A DNA stretch of 27,833 nt from Pseudomonadota bacterium (lineage in GTDB: Bacteria > Pseudomonadota > Gammaproteobacteria > Arenicellales > UBA868), in contig JABJIU010000096.1 in the NCBI GenBank assembly GCA_018661145.1, positions 1 through 27,833 on the forward strand, read 5' to 3'. The position numbers were made by a program, and so were the translations under genes. The notes beneath the pieces were generated by a model, which was not told the origin of the DNA, made no database searches, and saw only the letters and a program-made list of their open reading frames with translations. This document shows, piece after piece, positions 15,847 to 22,884 of this stretch (the stretch's first letter is position 1; every line of letters begins with the position of its first letter).

Positions 15847-17004
15847 CTACGATCTGATCACCACAACCTCGCGAGGATACTCGGTCAGATACTCAAATCC
15901 CTCTGCCGTCACGACAATCGAATCGCCAATCCGGCCACCATATTGGCCATCTACAGATATGCCGCCGTCGACCGCAAATGTCATCCCTGCCTGCAAAATT
16001 GTGCGGTCTCCCGATTTGAGCTCGGGCGTCTCAAGATACGCCATCCCGATAGAACGCCCCGTTCGGTAACTCGGTGAATAACCCCTGTCCCGATACACTT
16101 CATTAGCCGCCTCGGCAACTGCTTCTGCCGCCACACCTGGTCGAACAGCACCTAATGCCGCCTGTTGTGCGTCGATAGCGGCCTGCTGGACATCTGCCGC
16201 CTGAGTGGAGACGTGGCTGATGTTAAACATGCGATCAAATCCGAGCTTGTATTGCTTAAACTGCGCCATGTTGCAAAAACAGAAATACACCGGATCCCCG
16301 GCTTGAAGTTTCTTGACGCTGGCCCTTCTATGCACCATCGAGGTATCCATGCCCGACTGCATGATCTGCAGGTTATGAATCATTGGCGACACAAACTGCT
16401 CCCAACCCTTGGCGGTAAGAAATTCGGCGGCGGCACGGGTTCCGGCATTAATTACAGCCAAAGCGGCTTCATACTCTGGAACACCCTCGGCCAGAGACTC
16501 CTGGGCTGCAGACATCATGGCAGCCGCAACCCGCCCAGCCTGTTTCATGATTTCTATCTCAAATGGTGATTTCACCGTGCGCATATTTGAAATCAGTGGA
16601 GAAGCATCTGTTATTTCAACGCTGTCTGACGCGCTCTCCAGCCAGTTACGCACCAGACCGGGTAATACCTTTTTTTCTACGCCCAGCCTTGGCGGCAAGG
16701 TGCCAAAAATCCCTGCCAGTACATTTTCCCAGCGGTTATGGCCAGAGTCCTCCCAAGTGCGAACATCCGGGATCCAGGTCATGGCTGACACCATTTCACT
16801 TTCCATCAGCGGCGTCACAACAGTGGGATCTCCATCTGCCGGGACAATCAGAAAGGTCGGGCGCCCAAATTCCACAGAAAGGTAACCCCAAAAGCCTGCG
16901 TAGTACGCAATCGTGCTCTCATCCGTTAACAGAGCGATATCGAGCCCCACGGTCTGCATGTGGCCCTGCAACTCGTGCAAGCGATCCTTTGCATGTTCAA
17001 GCAT
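15847..17004 (-). CDS. M24-fold (creatinase/aminopeptidase P-like) hydrolase lacking metal ligands
   Basis: A 385-residue pita-bread-fold protein with a creatinase N-terminal domain (about 1-145) and a catalytic M24 domain. In metallopeptidases five residues bind two metals. Here the first aspartate block reads YFCFCNM, the second keeps an aspartate (FDRMF, D257), the histidine is arginine (GRSIGM, R317), and the two glutamates are aspartate (FAVDGG, D346) and glycine (GRIGDS, G360). H225 is kept, twelve residues before the GD as in Pseudomonas creatinase, where that histidine is catalytic without metal. The protein is therefore probably a metal-independent C-N hydrolase like creatinase or ectoine hydrolase (DoeA), not a peptidase. 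I start at the ATG at 17004, preceded by GGAGAAG; an in-frame TTG at 17019 is less likely. It lies between the MDR and phzF-like genes. Confidence 0.85.
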   Translation of the reverse strand: MLEHAKDRLHELQGHMQTVGLDIALLTDESTIAYYAGFWGYLSVEFGRPTFLIVPADGDPTVVTPLMESEMVSAMTWIPDVRTWEDSGHNRWENVLAGIFGTLPPRLGVEKKVLPGLVRNWLESASDSVEITDASPLISNMRTVKSPFEIEIMKQAGRVAAAMMSAAQESLAEGVPEYEAALAVINAGTRAAAEFLTAKGWEQFVSPMIHNLQIMQSGMDTSMVHRRASVKKLQAGDPVYFCFCNMAQFKQYKLGFDRMFNISHVSTQAADVQQAAIDAQQAALGAVRPGVAAEAVAEAANEVYRDRGYSPSYRTGRSIGMAYLETPELKSGDRTILQAGMTFAVDGGISVDGQYGGRIGDSIVVTAEGFEYLTEYPREVVVIRS

Positions 17005-17061
17005 GGGGTTCTTCTCCAAACCATATTCTCTTCATTCTCAGTTTTCCTCTCGTTTCGGTTT

Positions 17062-18165
17062 TTAGGCAGACGCTCGATCTACCCACTTGGCATCCGGCAC
17101 AACCACTACCTTGCCCACGAAATGCTTTTCCATGAAGTAAGCCTGTGCCTGATGGAAGTCAGACAACTTGAATTGACGATCCAGGATGGGTTTGATCTTA
17201 CCGGTATTGATGTAGTGCATCAGCCTCTTGAAGGCGCCCCGCGTTCCTTGAGAGGAACCATGAATTGCGAGGTGTTTGAGATAGACCGTCCTGAGATCTA
17301 ACTCCACCACGGGTCCGCCGATAGCACCAGCGGTTGTGTAACGGCCCTCCGGGCGCAGCAACTGCAGCAGTGGATTGAAAAGTGCTCCGCCCACGAGATC
17401 AGCGACCACATCCACCGCGTGACCCTCAAGAGCGTGCTGCGCAGCCTCGATAAGATTGGGGCTGTCTCTGTCGATGACCCCTTGAGCGCCCAGCGCCTTT
17501 ACCGCTTTTAGTTTGACCCTACTGGTAAGCCCGTAAGGGATCGCACCGCGAGCACGACACAACTGGATCAGACCGGAACCCACCCCTCCCGATGCACCAG
17601 TAATCAGGACCCGCTCACCTGCCTGCACGTTCGCACGATCAAGCATATGCTCGCCCGTGAGGTAAGCACAACAGAATGTTGCAAGTTCTGGATCGCTAAG
17701 ATCATTATCTACGAGGTGGGCATTTTCGTCCGGCACCGTAAGATACTCGGCAAAACCGCCGTTACGGCCGTGGCCGATATAGTCGATCTCCGCAAGACTA
17801 TCGCCCTCGTCGTTGTAGATACTGAAGTCCACCATCACCCGTTGCTCGATCCGGTCGGCAGAGACGCCCACCCCCACAGCTACTATCGTTCCGACAGAAT
17901 CGGTGCCCTGAATGCGTGGGAACGCCAACGTTTCCTCGGATGCACTTCTTCGCCACGAAGCTACGGCATCGGGATTGTCGTCGGTGCCGTAAGCGCCCTG
18001 CCTCACCCAAACATCAGTGTTGTTAAGGCCACATGCCGCGACCTCTATCAGAACTTCCCCAGGCGCCGGCACCGGAACCGGAAAATCTTCACGATAGATA
18101 AGTTTGTCGAGGTCACCGTGACCCGTCAGCACGACTGCCGCCATTGCGGATGGCAGGCTCTTCAT
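17062..18165 (-). CDS. Zinc-independent MDR oxidoreductase (quinone oxidoreductase-like)
   Basis: A 367-residue medium-chain dehydrogenase/reductase. AACGLNNTDVWVRQGAYG replaces the zinc-binding CGxCGTDxH of alcohol dehydrogenases, so the protein belongs to the zinc-free reductase branch. RIQGTDSVGTIVAVG follows. LITGASGGVGSGLIQL is the NAD(P)-binding Rossmann turn, and DVVADLVGG and YTTAGAIGGP complete the cofactor domain. Such enzymes reduce quinones, enones or enoyl thioesters or oxidise alcohols; the substrate is unknown. The ATG at 18165 has an excellent ribosome site (AGGAGAGGA), which argues against a start at 18207. It is the first gene of the minus-strand series (MDR, M24, PhzF-like) and diverges from the flavin monooxygenase gene. 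Confidence 0.87.
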   Translation of the reverse strand: MKSLPSAMAAVVLTGHGDLDKLIYREDFPVPVPAPGEVLIEVAACGLNNTDVWVRQGAYGTDDNPDAVASWRRSASEETLAFPRIQGTDSVGTIVAVGVGVSADRIEQRVMVDFSIYNDEGDSLAEIDYIGHGRNGGFAEYLTVPDENAHLVDNDLSDPELATFCCAYLTGEHMLDRANVQAGERVLITGASGGVGSGLIQLCRARGAIPYGLTSRVKLKAVKALGAQGVIDRDSPNLIEAAQHALEGHAVDVVADLVGGALFNPLLQLLRPEGRYTTAGAIGGPVVELDLRTVYLKHLAIHGSSQGTRGAFKRLMHYINTGKIKPILDRQFKLSDFHQAQAYFMEKHFVGKVVVVPDAKWVDRASA

Positions 18166-18181
18166 AGTTTTCCTCTCTCCT

Positions 18182-18191
18182 GTTTCGAAAC
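18182..18191. promoter_or_regulatory. Palindrome GTTTCGAAAC in the MDR leader
   Basis: A perfect 10-base palindrome directly upstream of the ribosome site of the MDR gene, in the 210-base divergent region (18166-18375) shared with the monooxygenase gene. Its position suits a repressor operator for the minus-strand series. No second copy is evident nearby, and a short palindrome can arise by chance. Confidence 0.3.
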
Positions 18192-18375
18192 GTCGCGTCA
18201 CTTTCAAGTCAAAACCCCGCGATCATACGCCTTACGCCGGGGAAAGGGCCCGCAGTTGTATCCAAGGTGCTCGATTATTGGTCTCCATTGGGTTTTGTGA
18301 CACCCCTCTCGCTCCAAGTCGGCTAAGCCCAACCTCGTGGTAGATTATTCTTTTCGCGGTGCGCCTACCGAGCAT

Positions 18376-19404
18376 ATGGAATTTTCACACTTTCTGAATA
18401 GTCATCTGCTGGATCCCGCGATCGGCGCAAAACGCCTTTACCGCGAAATGCTGGAGCAGGCCGTTCACGCCGAGACCTGCGGTTATCAGGGGGTATCTAT
18501 ACCTGAACACCACCTCGTCAATATTCTACTGATGCCCTCTCCCCTGCAGTTTGCGGTCAAGGTCGCGGCCCATACCGAAAGCGTCGAGATTGCGACCTCC
18601 GTCTGTCAGTTGCCGCTGCGTGACATGCGGATTTTTGCCGGCGAGGTCATTCAGGCGCAGACACTTTGCAGCGGACGACTGATTCTGGGAGTTGGCAAAG
18701 GGGCTTTCGGTTACGAAACCGAGCGGATGGGGGTTTCGTTCGATTCCACTAAGGCAAAATTTGAAGAAAGTCTTCAGGTGCTCGAGGCCCTCCTGTCCCA
18801 GCAGAACGTCGCCTGGGCAGGCGAGTATTACCGCTTCGAACCGCTCACGGTGATGCCCCGACCCGAAGAGGCGATCCCTATCGCTCTTGCAATCATGGCA
18901 CCTGCAGGCATTGAGGCAATGGCGGCCAAGGGGTACCGCATCCAGACCACACCGCTTGGGGCCCATCACAACGTGCTCATGGAACAGGTTAACGCTTTTT
19001 ACAGAGGCAAGGCCGCCGTCGGCCCGAATTGCCGTTCACGGCTGTCACTTCAGCGGGGGCTCTTCCTCACGAAAAATGATGCTGATACAAAAGACAAAAT
19101 CGCGCACGCCCACCGTTACTACCAGAGGTTTGACAACGTCTTTGGTGGTCCCGGCATTGTCGAGCGGGGAATAATCAAACCGCTGCCCCGTACACAATCA
19201 ATGGAAGAGCTTGGCCAGAATGTGCTTATCTGCGGCAGCGCCGAAATGGTTGACCGTCTTACCGAATATGCCGAACTCGGTATCGACGAGGTAATTGTTT
19301 CCTCTAACTTTGGGCAAGATCAGTCTGAGACCCTGGAGATGATGAGCCGGTTTGGCGAAGAAGTGCTCCCGCAAGTCCGTCCGCTTGGCCGTAAGGTCGC
19401 ATGA
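18376..19404 (+). CDS. LLM-class (luciferase-like) flavin-dependent monooxygenase
   Basis: A 342-residue TIM-barrel flavoprotein of the bacterial luciferase/alkanal monooxygenase family. MEFSHFLN is the usual first strand, SIPEHHLVN the EHH block after the second helix, and SGRLILGVGKGAFGYETERMGV the FMN-phosphate region. TKAKFEESLQVLEALL is characteristic, and the C-terminal LICGSAEMVDRLTEYAELGIDEVIV matches the family ending. These enzymes use reduced FMN and oxygen to hydroxylate or cleave heterocycles, sulfonates or aldehydes; a separate flavin reductase is normally needed and none is visible here. I prefer the ATG at 18376 over a GTG at 18337 because the chain then starts at the first barrel strand. 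The alpha/beta hydrolase gene follows after 22 bases, so the two are likely consecutive steps. Confidence 0.87.
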   Translation: MEFSHFLNSHLLDPAIGAKRLYREMLEQAVHAETCGYQGVSIPEHHLVNILLMPSPLQFAVKVAAHTESVEIATSVCQLPLRDMRIFAGEVIQAQTLCSGRLILGVGKGAFGYETERMGVSFDSTKAKFEESLQVLEALLSQQNVAWAGEYYRFEPLTVMPRPEEAIPIALAIMAPAGIEAMAAKGYRIQTTPLGAHHNVLMEQVNAFYRGKAAVGPNCRSRLSLQRGLFLTKNDADTKDKIAHAHRYYQRFDNVFGGPGIVERGIIKPLPRTQSMEELGQNVLICGSAEMVDRLTEYAELGIDEVIVSSNFGQDQSETLEMMSRFGEEVLPQVRPLGRKVA

Positions 19405-19426
19405 ACAGCCGCTGGGCTGACTAGAC

Positions 19427-20200
19427 ATGGCAATCGACTGCGCTTATACGATCGAAGGAGAGGGTCCCGCCCTTTTTTTGATTCACGGGATTGGGGCCCG
19501 CCGGGCAACCTTTGCGAAACTTGTTGAGGGTCTTAAGGATCGCTTTACCTGTATCCGGTATGACCTTCGCGGCCATGGTGAGAGTCCCGTCCCAAAAGCG
19601 CCTTTTGGGCTCGAGGATCTGGTCGACGACCTTGAAGCACTTCGTTCGAAAATCGGCATCGAGTGCGCGCACTTTGCCGGTCACTCTCTCGGGGGCATGA
19701 TTGGCCCGGCGTATGCAAAACGCTATCCCGACAAGGTCAACTCTTTAGGGTTGTGGTCCACCGCTGCCTTTCGCACGCCCGAGGACAGCGCCAAAGTAAA
19801 AGCTGTTGTTGCTGCCATGCGCGAAAAAGGTATCCCGCAGGTTCTCGATACCCTGACCGCTCGATGGTTCACCGATGACTTTGTAGCAAGCCACCCGGAC
19901 GTGATCGAAAAACGTAAGCGGCAGGTCATCGACACGCCAGCCGATATTTTTCTTAATGTCTTCGATATCTATGCTGGGACCGAAATGAGTTCGTGGCTCC
20001 ACAAAATTTCAGCACCCTGTCACCTGGTGACAGGTGAGGAGGATGGCGGCTGTAACCCGCGACTCAATCGAAAAATGGCCAACGCTTTGCCTAATGCCGA
20101 ACTGGTCATCCTTGACCAGCTTAAGCACGCTATTTTTATCGAGGCGACCGACCGGGTATTGCCGGTGGTGAGAAACTTTCTGATCAAGAACGACAGCTAG
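19427..20200 (+). CDS. Alpha/beta-fold hydrolase (enol-lactonase-like)
   Basis: A 257-residue alpha/beta hydrolase. FLIHGIGARR supplies the oxyanion-hole HG (H20-G21), FAGHSLGGMIG the nucleophile elbow (S87), VTGEEDGGCN the acid (D206) and QLKHAIF the catalytic histidine (H234), so the triad is complete. The cap is short, as in 3-oxoadipate enol-lactonase and related esterases. It is encoded 22 bases after the luciferase-like monooxygenase; such pairs often oxidise a ring or side chain and then hydrolyse the resulting ester, lactone or amide. That order of action is an inference. No signal peptide, so cytoplasmic. Confidence 0.87.
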   Translation: MAIDCAYTIEGEGPALFLIHGIGARRATFAKLVEGLKDRFTCIRYDLRGHGESPVPKAPFGLEDLVDDLEALRSKIGIECAHFAGHSLGGMIGPAYAKRYPDKVNSLGLWSTAAFRTPEDSAKVKAVVAAMREKGIPQVLDTLTARWFTDDFVASHPDVIEKRKRQVIDTPADIFLNVFDIYAGTEMSSWLHKISAPCHLVTGEEDGGCNPRLNRKMANALPNAELVILDQLKHAIFIEATDRVLPVVRNFLIKNDS

Positions 20201-20251
20201 CTGCCACAACATCAAAACGCCGGCTCCCAAGCAAACCCGGAAAGAACGTAT

Positions 20252-20785
20252 TCAGGCGCGGGATCTTTTGGACGCGCTGATCTCGCCGCTCTGGTATTCG
20301 CTGACCTGCCATGCCCGGTTGTCGACTTCGAGCACTATGCAGGATGCACCTCCCTTGGTGCGCTCGCGGCCTGCTGCGCCGGGGTTCAAAACCCAGGGGG
20401 CTTTATCCAGATCAGCACAGCGGATATGAGTATGTCCGTAGGCAATTGCCCGCGCATCAGGATACTTAGCCCGCAGGCGCTTGTGATAGTGGCGCGTATC
20501 CCAGATGCGGTGACCGTGTTCGACCGCCAGCACCCCCCCGGGGAGATCGACCTCGGCAGACTCTGCGAGTGCCGAGAAGCCAGCTTGTGCAGCGTCAGGC
20601 CAGGTTTCGGGCCAGTCGTTATTCCCACGCACCACGATCAGTTCGCCCTGATCGGGTGCCAGCGACTGAATCACCTCCAGCCCACCGACATCGCCAGCAT
20701 GCACAACACAGTCAGCAGAGCGTGCCAGTTTCTGTATGTACGGTTCTACGAAGCCATGGGTATCCGACAATAGAACAACCCGCAT
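20252..20785 (-). CDS. YfcE/MJ0936-type metallophosphoesterase
   Basis: A 177-residue calcineurin-like phosphoesterase with the full metal motif set in order: SDTHG near the N-terminus, HAGDVGG, VRGNND, a VEHGHRI block and YGHTHIR. The small size fits the YfcE/MJ0936 class of phosphodiesterases, whose physiological substrates are mostly unknown. The ATG at 20785 lies three bases after the lgt stop, so it is almost certainly cotranscribed with lgt. It ends convergent with the alpha/beta hydrolase gene, 51 bases away, where I see no strong terminator. Confidence 0.88.
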   Translation of the reverse strand: MRVVLLSDTHGFVEPYIQKLARSADCVVHAGDVGGLEVIQSLAPDQGELIVVRGNNDWPETWPDAAQAGFSALAESAEVDLPGGVLAVEHGHRIWDTRHYHKRLRAKYPDARAIAYGHTHIRCADLDKAPWVLNPGAAGRERTKGGASCIVLEVDNRAWQVSEYQSGEISASKRSRA

Positions 20786-20788
20786 CAG

Positions 20789-21568
20789 CTAGCTTCCATT
20801 ATTGCGCCTTCGCAGCAGTAACCATGCACCGACCACAAATACGGGGATGCTCAGCAGTTGACCCATGGTCATCCAGTCGAGCACCACCGGGCCAAGGTGC
20901 AGGTCCGGCTCACGGTAGAACTCGACAAAAAAACGAAAGAGTCCGTAACCGACCAGAAAGAGGCCGCTGACCTGACCCGCCCGTCGGGGTTTCGACGCGA
21001 AGACCCAGACAACCAGAAAGAGCAGCACACCCTCCAGGGCTGCCTCGTATAACTGCGAGGGATGCCTGGGCAGCGGGCCCGCCGCAGGGAAGACCATCGC
21101 CCAGGGAACGTCGCTAACCCGCCCCCACAACTCCTGATTAATAAAGTTGCCAATACGTCCGGCCAGAAGGCCCGGTGCACACAACGGGGCAAGAAAATCG
21201 GCAACATCAAAAAACGACCGTTCTGACCGGCGGGCGAAAAGCATTACGGCCGCAACAACCCCAATAAGGCCCCCATGAAAAGACATGCCCCCGGTCCACA
21301 CCCAGAGAATCTCCAGAGGGTGCGTCAAGTAGTAGGCGGCGTTGTAAAAGACTACATAACCGAGCCTGCCGCCCAGGACCGCACCGATCGCGACGTAGAA
21401 GACGAGATCCCATACCTCGTTATTGCTCCATTCTCCGGGAGCCCGCTTCGACTGGTATTTTCCAAGTAGACCACCCGCAGCAAACGCAATCAGATACATC
21501 AGGCCGTACCAGTGGATAACAAGCGGCCCAATGCTGATGGCGATAGGGTCGATGTCTGGATAAGTCAT
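20789..21568 (-). CDS. lgt: Prolipoprotein diacylglyceryl transferase
   Basis: A 259-residue inner-membrane enzyme that transfers diacylglyceryl from phosphatidylglycerol to the lipobox cysteine of prolipoproteins, the first step of lipoprotein maturation. The chain has the expected run of seven hydrophobic segments; IHWYGLMYLIAF opens it, GGMSFHGGLIG carries the essential histidine, and GRIGNFINQELWGR is the Lgt signature with its conserved arginine. HPSQLYEAALEG and GYGLFRFFVEFYREPD follow as in gammaproteobacterial Lgt. The overall wording of the sequence is the best taxonomic hint in the window. A small unknown gene lies 22 bases upstream and the phosphoesterase three bases downstream on the same strand, giving a likely three-gene unit. 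Confidence 0.96.
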   Translation of the reverse strand: MTYPDIDPIAISIGPLVIHWYGLMYLIAFAAGGLLGKYQSKRAPGEWSNNEVWDLVFYVAIGAVLGGRLGYVVFYNAAYYLTHPLEILWVWTGGMSFHGGLIGVVAAVMLFARRSERSFFDVADFLAPLCAPGLLAGRIGNFINQELWGRVSDVPWAMVFPAAGPLPRHPSQLYEAALEGVLLFLVVWVFASKPRRAGQVSGLFLVGYGLFRFFVEFYREPDLHLGPVVLDWMTMGQLLSIPVFVVGAWLLLRRRNNGS

Positions 21569-21590
21569 GAGAAGCCCGGGCCTCTAGAAG

Positions 21591-21812
21591 TCAATGTGGG
21601 AACTTCATGAAAAGTTCAAAATAGTAATCAAACTCCTCGAGTTTCATCTCGCCTTTTCCCTTCTCCACGCAGCTGGTAACAAACTGGTGCCACTCGGCCG
21701 TGAGGACCTCGTAAAGATCACCCGGGATCCCTTCCTTAATATGGTTGATCTTTTCTTCAACACGCATCTTGTCAAGATCATGGATGTGTTTGCCGTAAAT
21801 GTTAGTAATCAT
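21591..21812 (-). CDS. Small uncharacterised acidic protein upstream of lgt
   Basis: A 73-residue protein from the ATG at 21812; an in-frame TTG at 21851 would give 86 residues with a tryptophan-rich front (NFWWNGDQW). I do not recognise it. The chain is hydrophilic and charged, with predicted helices (KMRVEEKINHIKEG, GEMKLEEFDYYFELFMKF), one cysteine and no signal or membrane segment. It sits 22 bases before lgt on the same strand, so cotranscription is likely. An opposing frame exists, but the minus-strand protein looks more natural in composition. Neither start has a strong ribosome site. Confidence 0.55.
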   Translation of the reverse strand: MITNIYGKHIHDLDKMRVEEKINHIKEGIPGDLYEVLTAEWHQFVTSCVEKGKGEMKLEEFDYYFELFMKFPH

Positions 21813-22057
21813 AGATGCTGTCCACTGGTCTCCGTTCCACCAAAAATTCAAAATACTTTGCCGAATTGGGCCGGGTGGAGCCTATCGCCCCTTCCACCGC
21901 TACCGGCTAACCCTGCACAACCGGCTGAGGATGATACCCGATACCTAAATACAGTCTGACAACGATTTTGTTTTCCATCATTTACAATGCCCGCAGTCAA
22001 ATCATCGGGTCATCATCCTCCCGACCTGACAATCAAATCAAAACGCAGGAGCCTCAC

Positions 22058-22873
22058 TTGATCTTCTCTTCCTTCCGGAAATTCCGTGGTGTAGCCCTCA
22101 CCATTCTCGCTCTTGGTGGGATGGCTGGCGCTATCACACCCGTGCTAGCTGCCACCCGGTTGATCATCGATACGGTTGATCAGGGCATCGCCGGTAAAGC
22201 ACAGATCGTGGTCAGCGAGGGGCGGGTACGGCTGACCCACTCCGGGATGCCTCGTCAGGAAGTGCTATTTATTGCGGATTCGCAAGAGGTCTTTTTCATA
22301 CGACACGCCCGCAAAGAAGTGACAAGTGTCGATCCCACGGTGATACGTCAATCCGTCGACCAGTTTTCAGGAATCGCTCAAAGTTTGATGGCTCAACGCG
22401 AAAACCTGTCGGAAGAAAAACGTGAGCAACTCGATGAAATGCTCAAAAGTCTCGGTATTCCTGATCCCGATCAGATGGGCGGGGGCTCCCTAAAGTTGAC
22501 GAATCTGGGGCAGCAAGGTGAGGCTGCCAAAATCCAATGCGACTGGTGGCAGATTCGCAGTGAGCAAAAGACGATCGGTCGCAGTTGTGTCACGGACAAC
22601 CAAACGCTCAGAATCAATCCGGCCGATTTCGCAACCCTGGTGCAACTCGCCGGATACGTCCAGGAATTGCAGCTCTCGGCCAGTGCGCTGTTGTCATCAA
22701 TGGGTTTTACCCTGCCTCCGCTCGGTCTGGCTGATAAAGAGTCCCTGCCGATACAGTTGGAACAGATTTCCCGAAAATTCTCCGCCTCTTTGACAATAGT
22801 TGATCGACTTGATGTCTCGCTGCGCCTGATGGTGCCACAGGGCTACCGGATCATCAGCACGCCGGGCGGTTGA
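22058..22873 (+). CDS. Secreted protein of unknown function (DUF4412/LolA-like appearance)
   Basis: A 271-residue exported protein. I start at the TTG at 22058 because AGGAG lies six bases before it and this gives a textbook Sec signal peptide: basic FRKFRG, a hydrophobic run (VALTILALGGMAGAIT), then PVLA cleaved before ATRL. Starting earlier would bury the signal behind about 30 extra residues. The mature part opens with beta-rich sequence (IVVSEGRVRLTHSGM, EVLFIADSQEVFFIR), then a charged helix (LSEEKREQLDEMLKSLGIP), and contains two cysteines (QCDWW, SCVT) that could form a disulfide. No lipobox, so it is probably soluble in the periplasm. The strand pattern recalls DUF4412 proteins, but that is only an impression. 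It converges on the acetoacetyl-CoA synthetase gene 11 bases away. Confidence 0.75.
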   Translation: MIFSSFRKFRGVALTILALGGMAGAITPVLAATRLIIDTVDQGIAGKAQIVVSEGRVRLTHSGMPRQEVLFIADSQEVFFIRHARKEVTSVDPTVIRQSVDQFSGIAQSLMAQRENLSEEKREQLDEMLKSLGIPDPDQMGGGSLKLTNLGQQGEAAKIQCDWWQIRSEQKTIGRSCVTDNQTLRINPADFATLVQLAGYVQELQLSASALLSSMGFTLPPLGLADKESLPIQLEQISRKFSASLTIVDRLDVSLRLMVPQGYRIISTPGG

Positions 22874-22884
22874 GTCAGATTACC

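Noticed and set aside
15847..17004. Ectoine hydrolase doeA of an ectoine catabolic operon
   Set aside because: Similar metal-free M24 type, but no AstE-type doeB, doeX regulator or ectoine transporter accompanies it, so only the general class is supported.
17647..18300. A 217-residue plus-strand frame opposite the MDR gene
   Set aside because: It is antisense to the conserved cofactor and substrate domains and has shadow-like composition.
18376..20200. Rut pyrimidine-degradation genes (RutA/RutD)
   Set aside because: The families are the same (LLM monooxygenase and alpha/beta hydrolase), but the monooxygenase lacks RutA-like sequence and no rutB, rutC, rutE or rutF is nearby.
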